A stretch of 64,000 bases of DNA from Ligilactobacillus ubinensis (GTDB taxonomy: Bacteria; Bacillota; Bacilli; Lactobacillales; Lactobacillaceae), in NCBI RefSeq assembly GCF_024160875.1, contig NZ_JAIULA010000003.1, forward strand, positions 1 through 64,000, given 5' to 3'. This document shows positions 1 to 8,486 of this stretch, piece after piece. Numbering within the stretch: position 1 is the first letter of the stretch; each line of letters starts with the position of its first letter. The notes beneath the pieces were generated by a model. The model saw only the letters and a list, made by a program, of their open reading frames with translations. It was not told the DNA's origin and did no database searches. The position numbers and the translations under genes were made by a program.

Positions 1-109
1 GCAATTACAATTGTAACAGAGAGTTATTTCTCTTTTTTGTCTTTTTTTATTTCTACCCACAAATACTTTACACTAACGATACTTTTTATAACAATAAGAA
101 GATAGATAC

Positions 110-139
110 TAAAAAAGTTCAGGATTTTTGTCCTGAACT
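110..139 (-). terminator. Rho-independent terminator after the flavin oxidoreductase
   Basis: A perfect 9-bp stem (AGTTCAGGA/TCCTGAACT, 116-139) with a 6-base loop is followed on the minus strand by a run of T. It lies about 75 bases past the stop of the gene ending at 215, so it should end that transcript. Confidence 0.85.
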
Positions 140-214
140 CGTAAACCATAATGAAGTATGTTAATCTTAGAAGCCTATATTACGCATCTAAAGCCAAACT
201 TTGAGTTAATTCTT

Positions 215-1549
215 TTAACGTATTTTATGCCAAGCAGAGGCACTGATTGAAGGAAAGATATGTGCTAATTGCCACATTTGTTCTTTAGTATAATTAAATA
301 CAACTGCTGGTAATAACGTATTTATTGCATCCTCTGCTTGTTCACTAAACTCAGTAGCTCCAACTAGATGTTCTTTTTCATCAAATATTAGAATACTCTC
401 TCCGGTAGTTTGTTTATCAATTTGACGATACCAATCATTTGGAATTTTATTATGCACTAAACGCATATCTTTAGCATCTTTACTGTCAGGACTTAATCCC
501 ACTTTAGCTATGCGAGGTGAAGTATAAACAGTCGATGGAATTGCTGGATAAGTAATTGGATCAGCAGTTTGTTCACTAAACAGCTTATACAGATAATATG
601 ATTCAAACGTTGCTGTTGGTGTTAATTTAGGTTGTAATTTATCGAGTACATCGCCAGCCGCATAGATATTTTCAATGTTTGTTTGAAGATATTGATTGAC
701 TGTAATCCCCTTTTTAGTATATTTGATACCAATTTCAGCTAGATTCAAATTTTCAACATTAGCTATACGACCTGTTGCATCTAAAATCCAATCGACTGTT
801 TTTACTTGTTCATTACCATATTGAATGGACAATTTATCTGCTACTTTTTTAAAGGACTTGATATTTGCTTCTTGAACGAATGAAATCCCTCGTTTTTGCA
901 TATCAGCTACCACTTGTTGGACAAACGGTTGATAAAAATTACGTAAAGCCACATTATGATGCATAAAAATAGTAACCTCTGCACCTACAGCATTTGCAAT
1001 TGTTGCAAATTCCATACTAATATAACCAGATCCAATAATTGCAATTCTTTTAGGCAATTGTTCCAATTTCATAAAGTCATCACTAGTATGTGCTAATTCA
1101 TTTCCTGGAATATTTAAGCGATTAGGTCTTAGTCCCGTGGCAATTACTATTTTTTCTGCAGTATATGCGACATTATCAACTAAAATGGTATGCTTATCTT
1201 TGAATTTGCCATAACCATGAATTAGTTTAACACCGGCATTAGTTAGTCCTGCTGCAATATTAGTAGGTAATTTTTCAATCACTTCTTGTTTATGCATGAC
1301 TAATTGTGACCAATTAATTTTAATGTCACTTGAAACAATTCCTTGCATACGCTCAGCTAATCTTTGTAAAACAACCGGTGCATCTAAAGTTATTTTTGCA
1401 TTACAACCCCTATTTGGACAAGTACCGCCCCATAGGCCTCCTTCAATGACAGCGACTTTTTTACCTACTGCAGCTAGTGGCCCTGCTCCATCAAAAGCAG
1501 CATGTCCACCACCTAAATATAAAACATCATAATCATAATTTGAACTCAT
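215..1549 (-). CDS. Class I pyridine nucleotide-disulfide oxidoreductase-like flavoprotein
   Basis: FAD/NAD(P)-dependent oxidoreductase of the glutathione reductase/dihydrolipoamide dehydrogenase fold. The sequence shows an N-terminal GGG dinucleotide-binding loop, a CPNRGC redox pair (Cys44 and Cys49), a second Rossmann motif (GSGYISMEFA, near residue 170) and an AAGD FAD motif near residue 295. I chose the ATG at 1549 because GGAGG lies seven bases upstream; the longer frame to 1609 adds about 20 unlikely residues. Oddity: where family disulfide reductases carry a C-terminal His-Pro-x4-Glu, this protein reads FPSISA, so both His and Glu are missing. The natural substrate is therefore uncertain. 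It may be a quinone or metal reductase-like paralogue rather than a true glutathione reductase. It is transcribed alone and ends at a strong hairpin. Confidence 0.85.
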   Translation of the reverse strand: MSSNYDYDVLYLGGGHAAFDGAGPLAAVGKKVAVIEGGLWGGTCPNRGCNAKITLDAPVVLQRLAERMQGIVSSDIKINWSQLVMHKQEVIEKLPTNIAAGLTNAGVKLIHGYGKFKDKHTILVDNVAYTAEKIVIATGLRPNRLNIPGNELAHTSDDFMKLEQLPKRIAIIGSGYISMEFATIANAVGAEVTIFMHHNVALRNFYQPFVQQVVADMQKRGISFVQEANIKSFKKVADKLSIQYGNEQVKTVDWILDATGRIANVENLNLAEIGIKYTKKGITVNQYLQTNIENIYAAGDVLDKLQPKLTPTATFESYYLYKLFSEQTADPITYPAIPSTVYTSPRIAKVGLSPDSKDAKDMRLVHNKIPNDWYRQIDKQTTGESILIFDEKEHLVGATEFSEQAEDAINTLLPAVVFNYTKEQMWQLAHIFPSISASAWHKIR

Positions 1550-1667
1550 CATTTGGCCTCCATCCATTAGAAACAACCATCTTATATAGCTGTATAGTAT
1601 AACACTCAAAAAAGAAGGTAAAGTAAAACAACTTGTTCAAAGGTCAAAATGAGCAACAATTTTGAAT

Positions 1668-2150
1668 TTATTTAAAATATTTTGTCATTTCAACAAAAGG
1701 ATAGATAGAATTGTTGGCTTCTTGCATATGCCTTTTTGTTATTACAAAACCACAACGCCTATATACCGTTTGCGCACGAATATTAAATTCAGCAACATCT
1801 AAAATCAGTTTGTTAACTGGAAAGTTTTTTGTTGTATATTCGATAATTGTTTTTAGAAATTTTTCACCTAAGCCTTTACCGGTTAAGTTAGGTGCTAATC
1901 CTAAGCCAATTTCAAATACGTTAGGTGCAGTAGCAATCGATTCAAGCATAAAAAAACCTATTAACTTGTTATCTAAAGACAAAACTTGGTAGTAATTATT
2001 TTTACGTAATTGCGGGGTAACGATTTCTTCATAATCTTCTAAATCGGCTGTCATATCATAAAATGAATAAATGCCATCATAATGCCATTTGTCAGCAATA
2101 ATTAAAGCATTTTCTTGAATCAATTGTTCAATTTTAAAATCTGTTTGCAT
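1668..2150 (-). CDS. GNAT family N-acetyltransferase
   Basis: Cytosolic acetyl-CoA-dependent N-acetyltransferase of about 160 residues. The acetyl-CoA-binding stretch is near residues 90-105 (GLAPNLTGKGLGEKFL, a Q/R-x-x-G-x-G/A-type loop), followed by the typical DVAEFNIRAQTVYRRCGF strand-helix, in which an Asn-x-x-A/Ala-x-x-x-Y segment packs on CoA. The acceptor cannot be inferred; amino groups of amino acids, peptides or drugs are all possible. An AAAGGA element lies about 12 bases before the ATG. It sits between the flavoprotein gene and the end of the LytTR/ABC operon, all on the same strand, with no clear terminator on either side, so read-through is possible. Confidence 0.8.
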   Translation of the reverse strand: MQTDFKIEQLIQENALIIADKWHYDGIYSFYDMTADLEDYEEIVTPQLRKNNYYQVLSLDNKLIGFFMLESIATAPNVFEIGLGLAPNLTGKGLGEKFLKTIIEYTTKNFPVNKLILDVAEFNIRAQTVYRRCGFVITKRHMQEANNSIYPFVEMTKYFK

Positions 2151-2180
2151 AAAGATAGCCTATCCTTTCAAATGCTTGAC

Positions 2181-2600
2181 TTAATTAGCCCTTTTTTTTT
2201 CTTTATTACGTTTTTGAATTTTTTCATTAGCTTTTCTAAGCGTTAACGACATCTTTAGTTTTACATAAAACCAAATAATTAAGTATATAAATCCAAACTC
2301 TAAGAAAAATTGTAGCGTATCTGACCAGGGAACCCAATTATTTAAATGCATTAACAAGAGCATTAATACAAAAGTACCAGTAAAGTGAATTAATAATAAA
2401 AATAAAAAGGGCATATCAATTAAATCAAAGATTACTGAAAGGATCCCCACCATTCCGCTGATAAACAGAACACTAAGAACAGTAAAACTAGTTAAATATT
2501 CCGGCTTTGAGAAAGAAAATACAATAAATAGCAAAAAAGTTGTTGCGCCAATACCAACACCTATAAAAAAACTGTTAAGAATTTCTTTTATAAATTTCAT
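2181..2600 (-). CDS. DUF3021-type four-helix membrane protein
   Basis: Integral membrane protein of 139 residues with four hydrophobic segments (about 10-30, 37-57, 66-86 and 97-115) and a very basic C-terminal tail (KANEKIQKRNKEKKR). Size, topology and position directly after a LytTR DNA-binding protein match the DUF3021 family. A good GGAGG lies before the ATG at 2600. It is the last gene of the run ATPase-permease-LytTR-DUF3021, separated from the LytTR gene by 11 bases. In other Firmicutes small membrane proteins paired with LytTR regulators hold the regulator inactive; that role here is inference from context only. Confidence 0.75.
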   Translation of the reverse strand: MKFIKEILNSFFIGVGIGATTFLLFIVFSFSKPEYLTSFTVLSVLFISGMVGILSVIFDLIDMPFLFLLLIHFTGTFVLMLLLMHLNNWVPWSDTLQFFLEFGFIYLIIWFYVKLKMSLTLRKANEKIQKRNKEKKRAN

Positions 2601-2611
2601 TAACTTCCCTC

Positions 2612-3064
2612 CTATAAACCTAAATGTTTTTCTAGATCACTAAGATATTTGCGGCTGACACTTGTGCGTAATTCGTTTTCTAAACGAGCAGTCATCGTTC
2701 CCGCAAAGTTGTCTTCTAGTGCTAGCAAATAATCTAAGTTGATGATGGCATGTTTTGAAACTTGCACAAATAATTTATCGGGTAATTTATCCATAAAGCG
2801 ATATAATCGTTCTTGAATTACATAACTGGCAGTGACGGTATAGATTGTTAAACTGTCTTTTTGAACATCAGCAAGAATGATATCATTGATTTTTATTATT
2901 ACTATTTTTTCAGTTGTCTTTATTGGTATAAGCTTAGCGATGTCTTCGTCAAACTTCTCAATATGAGTAAGTAACTTCTTGACTTCATCATTAAAATCTG
3001 CAGCCTTTACAGTGATATCAATATCTTTCTGTAATGAAGCATCTTGTTCAAAATGAACTTTCAT
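2612..3064 (-). CDS. LytTR-family DNA-binding regulator
   Basis: Transcription regulator of about 150 residues. The C-terminal half (about residues 55-147) is a LytTR DNA-binding domain, seen from the IIKINDIILADVQKDSLTIYT strands, the FVQVSKHAIINLDYL segment and the terminal RKYLSDLEKHL helix. There is no receiver domain; the N-terminal 50 residues resemble the short N-terminal part of stand-alone LytTR proteins. I chose the ATG at 3064, eight bases after TATGGAG; the frame opens at a GTG at 3073 that overlaps the permease stop. Tight coupling to the ABC genes before it and the DUF3021 gene after it suggests that it controls this operon. Confidence 0.85.
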   Translation of the reverse strand: MKVHFEQDASLQKDIDITVKAADFNDEVKKLLTHIEKFDEDIAKLIPIKTTEKIVIIKINDIILADVQKDSLTIYTVTASYVIQERLYRFMDKLPDKLFVQVSKHAIINLDYLLALEDNFAGTMTARLENELRTSVSRKYLSDLEKHLGL

Positions 3065-3069
3065 TAGCA

Positions 3070-3930
3070 TCACTCCATACGTAATTTTATTTTTTTATAA
3101 AAGCCTTCAGTACTCATAAATAGTGAGATAAGCAACAGAACAATTAATATTCCCATTAAGATCATGGCATTTTGAGAGATTGTAGTCAAATGGCCGTTCA
3201 AAACTAAACCCACGCCTAATTCTTTTTTGATTGCTAATGCTCCAGTTACGTTATTTAAACTATCGTGCATCAGCAACTGTCTATACAATGCTGCTGCATA
3301 TGCTCCAGGCGTTATTTTAACCAAGTTTTGTGCAAAAGTAGGTAAGATACCAACTGGAATATAAGTTCCAACGAGAAAACCTGACATTGCACCGACAATA
3401 GATGATAATTTGCCAACTGTATCAATACTTTTCATAAAGTAAATTAGAATATAGTTTAAAACACTACCAACAAACGCTGCTAAAATTGCAATACCCAATA
3501 ATTTTCCGTACAAGGCTCCGGAAATATTTAAATTGTCAATATGTTTAAAGTAGATAGCCATCACAATAAATAAAATGATTTGCATTACTGTGCCAATAAT
3601 TGTTGCACTTATTATATAACTAAATTGTATCTTTGAGTTGGTTATCCCAGTTAATCTTATATCATCATAAACATTTTTTTCAATATCAGCAACCATTTGT
3701 GAAATTGAATTTAATGTGGCGGTCATGCTAGTTACTGCTAATGTACCACCAATCACCCATAAATCTAGCATTTTAGCCGGATTTTCTAACTGACTCCACG
3801 AGTGTAACATATTATTTTTTAAAAAAATGATAAATAATACAAATGAAATTAATGCTCCTAAAACTGAAAAAAAGACTCCCGCTCTTTTTCTAAAAAATAA
3901 AGTGAAATTTCGTTGTATAAGTGGTAACAT
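3070..3930 (-). CDS. ABC-2 type exporter permease
   Basis: Inner-membrane permease of 286 residues with about six hydrophobic segments (near 20-38, 56-70, 105-127, 140-165, 172-195 and 255-272). This is the ABC-2 (drug/lantibiotic-type export) topology, with an amphipathic start (LIQRNFTLFFRKRAG) typical of the family. It begins one base after the stop of the ATPase gene, so the two should form one exporter. The cargo is unknown; antimicrobial peptides or lipids are usual for the family. No separate substrate-binding protein is present, which fits export. Confidence 0.85.
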   Translation of the reverse strand: MLPLIQRNFTLFFRKRAGVFFSVLGALISFVLFIIFLKNNMLHSWSQLENPAKMLDLWVIGGTLAVTSMTATLNSISQMVADIEKNVYDDIRLTGITNSKIQFSYIISATIIGTVMQIILFIVMAIYFKHIDNLNISGALYGKLLGIAILAAFVGSVLNYILIYFMKSIDTVGKLSSIVGAMSGFLVGTYIPVGILPTFAQNLVKITPGAYAAALYRQLLMHDSLNNVTGALAIKKELGVGLVLNGHLTTISQNAMILMGILIVLLLISLFMSTEGFYKKIKLRME

Positions 3931-3931
3931 T

Positions 3932-4804
3932 TTATTTCATCGCCTTTCCTGTCAAGTTCATGAATGCATCATTTAATGTTCCTCGATGGTATTCAAAGTG
4001 CTCAATTTTATTTTTGTTTTCTTGTAAAAAATCAATTGCAGCTAAAACTGAAATATCCGTAATTCTGATTTTTTGTTCAGTTACTTGCTCATATTTTCGA
4101 TTAATGCTATCCATAAAATTATCTTCAGGATTGTAATCAATCTCTAAATAATCCTTGGTATTTTCATTTATTATTGTTTTTGCTGGTCCTTGCGCAATAA
4201 TTTTTCCTTGGTCAATAACGTATACCATATTTGCATTTTCAGCCTCTTCTAAATAATGAGTTGTTAAAAAAATCGTTAAATTATTTTTTTGGCGCAAATT
4301 ATCTAAAAAATTCCAGATGGCAAATCTAGTTTGAATGTCTAACCCCGTTGTTGGTTCATCTAAAAAGAGAAAATCAGGTTTAATCAGTAATGCTCGTGCA
4401 ATATCTGCTCTTCTTTTTTGACCACCTGATAAAAGACCATACTGCATGTTTTCAAAAGCACTAAGCCCAAGTTCTTTGATAAGATATGCAACATCATTAA
4501 GTGTCACATTACCTTGCATTTTGGCACGAGAAATTAGATTTTCTTTAACGGTTAGAGCATCATCTAAGACACTACGTTGAAAAACAACACCTATCTTGGG
4601 CTTTTTGTTATTTGGTGAAATAAATTTAATTTCGCCAGAAGAAGGCTGCATGATACCAGTCAGCATTGAAATTGTTGTTGATTTTCCTGCCCCGTTATGG
4701 CCTAAAAAAGCAACTAAAGAATGTGTTGGGACTTCAATATTTAAATTATCAACTGCAATTTTATCATGATATTTTTTGGTTAAATTATGTGTAATTAGTT
4801 TCAA
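3932..4804 (-). CDS. ABC transporter ATP-binding protein
   Basis: ATPase of an ABC-2 exporter, about 290 residues. Walker A is GHNGAGKST (near residue 35), the signature is LLSGGQKRR (near 125), Walker B is LLIKPDFLFLDEPTTG (near 145) and the switch His is in LTTHYLEEAE. A C-terminal extension of about 70 residues carries no nucleotide motif. The best start is TTG at 4804, seven bases after GGAGG; the in-frame TTG at 4819 overlaps that GGAGG. It is the first gene of the exporter/LytTR/DUF3021 operon and is preceded by about 200 bases of leader that include a 12-bp repeat. Confidence 0.9.
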   Translation of the reverse strand: MKLITHNLTKKYHDKIAVDNLNIEVPTHSLVAFLGHNGAGKSTTISMLTGIMQPSSGEIKFISPNNKKPKIGVVFQRSVLDDALTVKENLISRAKMQGNVTLNDVAYLIKELGLSAFENMQYGLLSGGQKRRADIARALLIKPDFLFLDEPTTGLDIQTRFAIWNFLDNLRQKNNLTIFLTTHYLEEAENANMVYVIDQGKIIAQGPAKTIINENTKDYLEIDYNPEDNFMDSINRKYEQVTEQKIRITDISVLAAIDFLQENKNKIEHFEYHRGTLNDAFMNLTGKAMK

Positions 4805-4873
4805 ACTATGTTCCTCCAATCATTTGTATATAAGGAGCTTAGCAAATAAACTAGGGATTAGGTGCCATAATTC

Positions 4874-4955
4874 GACAACAGGTTTGTTAATTTATATAAG
4901 ATGCAATATAGCAACTATGAATTTCAAAATAAAAAATAAGCAAGACAACAGGTTT
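4874..4955. repeat. Two exact 12-bp direct repeats upstream of the ABC/LytTR operon
   Basis: GACAACAGGTTT occurs at 4874-4885 and again at 4944-4955, exactly 70 bases apart (AAACCTGTTGTC on the coding strand of the operon). The second copy lies within the stem-loop that ends the upstream gene. The spacing and position suggest regulator sites, possibly for the LytTR protein of this operon, but the match to the published LytTR consensus is poor. Confidence 0.5.
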
Positions 4956-4979
4956 TAACAACTTGTAATTCTTGCTTAT
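4926..4979 (-). terminator. Terminator after the NmrA-like oxidoreductase gene
   Basis: A perfect 10-bp stem (ATAAGCAAGA at 4936-4945 with TCTTGCTTAT at 4970-4979) is followed on the minus strand by TTTTTTATTTT. It lies 27 bases past the stop at 5006. Confidence 0.85.
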
Positions 4980-5005
4980 GTAATACTACTGAATTATATT
5001 TTAAA

Positions 5006-5947
5006 TTATCTTATCCAACTATTCCAAAGCGGTTGATATTCATACACAATATCCTCTAGTGTTTTAGGGTTATTCCCAGTTAAATCTTTAACAGTTGTAG
5101 TATTAATATTCATTTGACCTGTAGCTACACTGCCTTCGTTAGTTACCATATCGTTGCTTACTAATTTGAATGGTGCTTTACTGAAATCTCCTGAAAAATC
5201 GCGTGGAATATGAATAGAATCCATGAACTTGTAATACTCTTCAACACTTACCGGCTGATATTTTAATTCAACACCTGATTTTTTTGAAACAAAGTCGCAA
5301 ATTTCTCGTTCAGAATATGCGATTGCACCAGTTACATCATAAGCAGTATTTTCACTACCTTTTCCATATAATAAAGCAGCAGCTACATCACCTGAGTCAT
5401 CCTTGGGAATAAATGTCGCTTTGCCCTCACCGGCTGTTGTGCGCCAAATATTGTTAGACATAAATGCTAATTTAGGTAAATCTGTTAAATAATTATCTAA
5501 ATATAAATTATTACGCATAATATTGAATTTCAAGCCAGAGTTAGTTAGATATTTTTCCGTGAATCTATGGTCATCTAATACATATTGTGTGTATTCTGGT
5601 CTATCTGCGCCTAAAAATGATGTGTATGTTAAATGAGATATGCCTGTCTTTTTGGCCGCATCAATTGCATTTTTGTGTTGTTGTTGTCTTGTTTCGCCGA
5701 TTGCAATTGATGAAATCATGTATAAACGATCGCCATTTGAGAAGGTTTGTTCCATTTGCTTTGAATTATCATAATTTGCTTCAAGAACAGTAGCACCAAT
5801 ATGTCTAAAAAAAGCCCATCTTTCTGGTGAAACAAACTTTAAATCTGGTGTTGTAAGAATTAAATCCGATCCTGAAACATAGCGTAATATACCATTGATT
5901 ACTTTTCCAACTAATTTTCCATCTGCACCTGTTACAATATATTTCAT
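5006..5947 (-). CDS. NmrA-like NAD(P)-binding oxidoreductase (atypical SDR)
   Basis: Cytosolic NAD(P)H-binding protein of 313 residues in the NmrA/quinone-oxidoreductase-like atypical short-chain dehydrogenase group. The N-terminus MKYIVTGADGKLVGKV is the Rossmann glycine loop in degenerate form (GADGKLVG); a TYTSFLGADRP segment follows near residue 110. I chose the ATG at 5947, which has GGAGG eight bases upstream; the ATG at 5962 overlaps that site. The gene diverges from a LysR gene 114 bases away, so it is the likely regulated target. Family members reduce quinones or act as redox-sensing regulators; which applies here cannot be told. Confidence 0.8.
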   Translation of the reverse strand: MKYIVTGADGKLVGKVINGILRYVSGSDLILTTPDLKFVSPERWAFFRHIGATVLEANYDNSKQMEQTFSNGDRLYMISSIAIGETRQQQHKNAIDAAKKTGISHLTYTSFLGADRPEYTQYVLDDHRFTEKYLTNSGLKFNIMRNNLYLDNYLTDLPKLAFMSNNIWRTTAGEGKATFIPKDDSGDVAAALLYGKGSENTAYDVTGAIAYSEREICDFVSKKSGVELKYQPVSVEEYYKFMDSIHIPRDFSGDFSKAPFKLVSNDMVTNEGSVATGQMNINTTTVKDLTGNNPKTLEDIVYEYQPLWNSWIR

Positions 5948-5979
5948 ATAAAGCGCCTCCATTTATTTTATACAACTAA

Positions 5980-6037
5980 ATTTTAACATCTACTATAGGA
6001 AAGTCTAATTGAAATGATTTATAATATATAATGATTT
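5980..6037. promoter_or_regulatory. Divergent promoter/operator region between oxidoreductase and lysR
   Basis: On the minus strand TTAGAC (6003-6008) and TAAAAT (5980-5985) are 17 bases apart, a good sigma-A promoter for the oxidoreductase. Just upstream of its -35, ATGATTT is repeated at 6014-6020 and 6031-6037 (17-base period), where LysR proteins usually bind. No equally good promoter for the lysR gene was identified. Confidence 0.5.
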
Positions 6038-6061
6038 GTTATTGAAAGTAGGTCTTAAATT

Positions 6062-6973
6062 ATGAATTCTAAACAACTAGAAGCATTTATTAATGTAGCT
6101 CAGTCCTTAAATTTTTCAAAGGCAGCCCAAAGAATGTTTGTTACGCAACCAACTGTATCAAATCTGATTAAAACATTAGAACAAGAGTTAGGCGTAGCGC
6201 TATTTGAAAGAACTGTTCGCAATGTGCATCTAACTCCAGCTGGTGAAACATTCTATAGTGATGCAAAAGAAATTTATACTCGTATTATTATGGCTACAGA
6301 TAGAGCTAAACAAGAAAATAAAAAATTTTCAGCAAAGATTTCAATAGGATTGAGTTTAAATAGGTTTGAAAAAGATTTCTTGCCAAATTTTATAAAAAAA
6401 TTTAGCCAAAAAAATGAGGAAACTCAACTTTTTTTCTATAAAGTAAAATATAAAAAAGGAATGCAAGATTTATTGGAAAGAAAAATCGATATTCTTTTGT
6501 TTAACACAAATGAAGTAATCGATAATAAAACAATAAAATCGATTACTTTATATAAAGATGATTTTGTACTACTTATTCCAAATGATACAAAATTAGCCAC
6601 GCAAACGACAATAACTATCGCAGATTTGAATACTTCTACTATAATTATACCTAAAAGAACAGATAGTCATCCAGAATTAGAAGAACTACTCAAATATATT
6701 AAGCAAAAAAATGAATATGCTCACATTATTTACTGCGATGATATTCAAGTTGCTCAATTATTGGTTTCCTGTGGATTAGGTGTGTCAATTGTCCCTATCT
6801 TTGAAGTTGACAATAATAAAACAATTACCGTTATTCCATTAGACATTACTAAAATCACAAATATTAATCGAAAAATTCCATATGGAATTGCTTGGAATTC
6901 TTTTGAAAAAAGAAAAGAAATTACTAATTTTGTTAAACAATTTCAACAACACTTCAAAAAATGGAGTAATTAG
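6062..6973 (+). CDS. LysR-family transcriptional regulator
   Basis: DNA-binding regulator of 303 residues. Residues 1-60 form the winged helix-turn-helix (LNFSKAAQRMFVTQPTVSNLIKTLEQELGVALFERT), and residues about 90-295 form the two-lobed effector-binding domain. The ATG at 6062 follows AAGTAGG by about eight bases. The gene is divergent from the NmrA-like oxidoreductase gene, the classic layout for a LysR protein and its target. The effector is unknown. A long hairpin immediately after the stop ends this transcript and that of the facing PTS gene. Confidence 0.9.
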   Translation: MNSKQLEAFINVAQSLNFSKAAQRMFVTQPTVSNLIKTLEQELGVALFERTVRNVHLTPAGETFYSDAKEIYTRIIMATDRAKQENKKFSAKISIGLSLNRFEKDFLPNFIKKFSQKNEETQLFFYKVKYKKGMQDLLERKIDILLFNTNEVIDNKTIKSITLYKDDFVLLIPNDTKLATQTTITIADLNTSTIIIPKRTDSHPELEELLKYIKQKNEYAHIIYCDDIQVAQLLVSCGLGVSIVPIFEVDNNKTITVIPLDITKITNINRKIPYGIAWNSFEKRKEITNFVKQFQQHFKKWSN

Positions 6974-6977
6974 AAAA

Positions 6978-7050
6978 AAACTGCTTTTTAGTACAAATAG
7001 CATAACCTATATACTACATAGATTATATATCTTGACTAAAGGCAGTTTTT
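6978..7050. terminator. Bidirectional terminator with a long loop
   Basis: AAAAACTGC followed by TTTAGT (to about 6992) pairs with ACTAAA-GGCAGTTTTT (to 7050), leaving a loop of about 40 bases. A-runs and T-runs flank it on both strands. It lies between lysR (+) and the PTS gene (-). Confidence 0.7.
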
Positions 7051-7064
7051 AAGCTATTAAAATT

Positions 7065-7078
7065 GTAATTGGATGTCC
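7065..7078 (+). repeat. 14-bp inverted-repeat copy downstream of the PTS gene
   Basis: GTAATTGGATGTCC here matches exactly, in inverted orientation, 8504-8517 in front of the same gene. This copy lies 25 bases past the PTS stop codon, so the two copies bracket the gene. Confidence 0.6.
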
Positions 7079-7102
7079 TTATCATTCATCAAAATCAATC
7101 TT

Positions 7103-8458
7103 TTATTGTTCTACTTCTTCTTGTTGTTGCTCTTGTTTCAATAGTGTATTATCATAATGTTTGATAAACGGATACCATACAGCAAATGCAACTAAGGCAC
7201 AAACTATAGATAATAGTCCACCTTTCCAACTAGCAGTAGCAAACAGTCCACTTAATCCAATAGGTGTTGGCCATGGTTGTTGAACTCTAATCTTAGGTAC
7301 CAAATGGGTTGCAATTGCAAGATAACCGACTATCCCTGATGCAAGTGGAGCACAGATAAATGGAATGAGTAGTTGAACGTTATAAACAATTGGTAAACCA
7401 AATAGAATTGGTTCATTAATATTAAAAATTGCTGGAACAAGTTCAACCTTACCAATTTCTTTTAACTGGACAGATTTAGCACGAAAAGCAAGCCACATAG
7501 CCATTCCAAAAGTAGCTCCTGAACCACCAATGATAACAAAAGCGTTCATAGGGTCTCCTGCAAAGAAGTAAGAAGCCCCTTTTACATTAGCTGCTAAATT
7601 AGCCAAAACGATTGGTGTATAAAACGAACTTATAATTGTGGCTCCGTGAATACCAAACCACCACAAGAAATGAATTAAGAAAATAATAATTAAAAAACCC
7701 CACCACGTATTTGCAACGTTACTGATAAATGAAAATGGAATATACAGGATCTTGAAAATATCCGTACCAGCAACAATAAGTATCAAGTCAAGAAACGCAA
7801 CGACTATCGCTACACAAAAACCTGGAATTAAAGAACTAAATGAATTAGCAACACCGGCTGGTACAGAATCAGGCATCTTAATTGACCAATTATGTTTAAT
7901 CGTAAAACGATAAACTTGAACCGTTATCCAACCAACGACTAAACCTGTAAAAATACCTACAGCAGCAATTCTAGTTATTCCAGATGCAGAAACTGCATAC
8001 CCTCCACCAATAATATTTGTCTTGCTTAATGATTGTACAACTTGAATGTTGCCACTCTTCCAAACAAGCTGTGGGACAGTAATAAACATTGCCATTAAAA
8101 ACATCAACATTCCATTAAGCGGATTCAAATTAAGATGTTCCTCATCGCGGTATATTTTAGTGTAACTATACGTAAATGTACCTGCAAAAATCAAAGCCAA
8201 AATACCCATAGTTGAATTATATACGACTTGAAATAAGTTAGTAAACCGACCTAATGTATCTGCATAAAAAACAGCAAACCAGTTGAATGTAATAACCTGT
8301 GGTAAAATTTCAAGAATCAAAAAAACAGCACCAATAATTGAAAACGGAATAACACTATATCCAGCATCCATAATTGCACGTACAAATCTTGTACTAGCAA
8401 ATTTTCCCGCTGCATTTGTTATTTTATCTCTAAATGAACCAGAACTTTCATCAACCAT
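7103..8458 (-). CDS. PTS EIIC component, cellobiose/lactose family
   Basis: Membrane permease domain of a sugar phosphotransferase system, 451 residues with about ten hydrophobic segments. Family markers are the start (RFVRAIMDAGYSVIPFSIIGAVF), GWLNAF-region equivalents, the substrate motif FNINEPILFGLPIVYN near residue 350, and PWPTPIGLSG near 395. It imports and helps phosphorylate a beta-glucoside or similar disaccharide. No EIIA, EIIB or phospho-glycosidase gene is near, so it must borrow partner domains encoded elsewhere. GGAGG sits eight bases before the ATG. It is transcribed alone and bracketed by a 14-bp inverted repeat. Confidence 0.9.
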   Translation of the reverse strand: MVDESSGSFRDKITNAAGKFASTRFVRAIMDAGYSVIPFSIIGAVFLILEILPQVITFNWFAVFYADTLGRFTNLFQVVYNSTMGILALIFAGTFTYSYTKIYRDEEHLNLNPLNGMLMFLMAMFITVPQLVWKSGNIQVVQSLSKTNIIGGGYAVSASGITRIAAVGIFTGLVVGWITVQVYRFTIKHNWSIKMPDSVPAGVANSFSSLIPGFCVAIVVAFLDLILIVAGTDIFKILYIPFSFISNVANTWWGFLIIIFLIHFLWWFGIHGATIISSFYTPIVLANLAANVKGASYFFAGDPMNAFVIIGGSGATFGMAMWLAFRAKSVQLKEIGKVELVPAIFNINEPILFGLPIVYNVQLLIPFICAPLASGIVGYLAIATHLVPKIRVQQPWPTPIGLSGLFATASWKGGLLSIVCALVAFAVWYPFIKHYDNTLLKQEQQQEEVEQ

Positions 8459-8486
8459 AAAGTTTTCCTCCTCGAAAATCTGTTAT

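Noticed and set aside
5-16. Perfect palindrome TTACAATTGTAA at the left edge, followed by a weak AGAGA/TCTCT hairpin and T-run
   Set aside because: The gene to the left is outside the window and the stem is only five base pairs, so neither operator nor terminator can be supported.
1296-1532. Plus-strand open frame inside the flavoprotein gene
   Set aside because: It lies wholly antisense to a gene with clear family motifs and has no ribosome site or homology; the same holds for many other antisense frames in the window.
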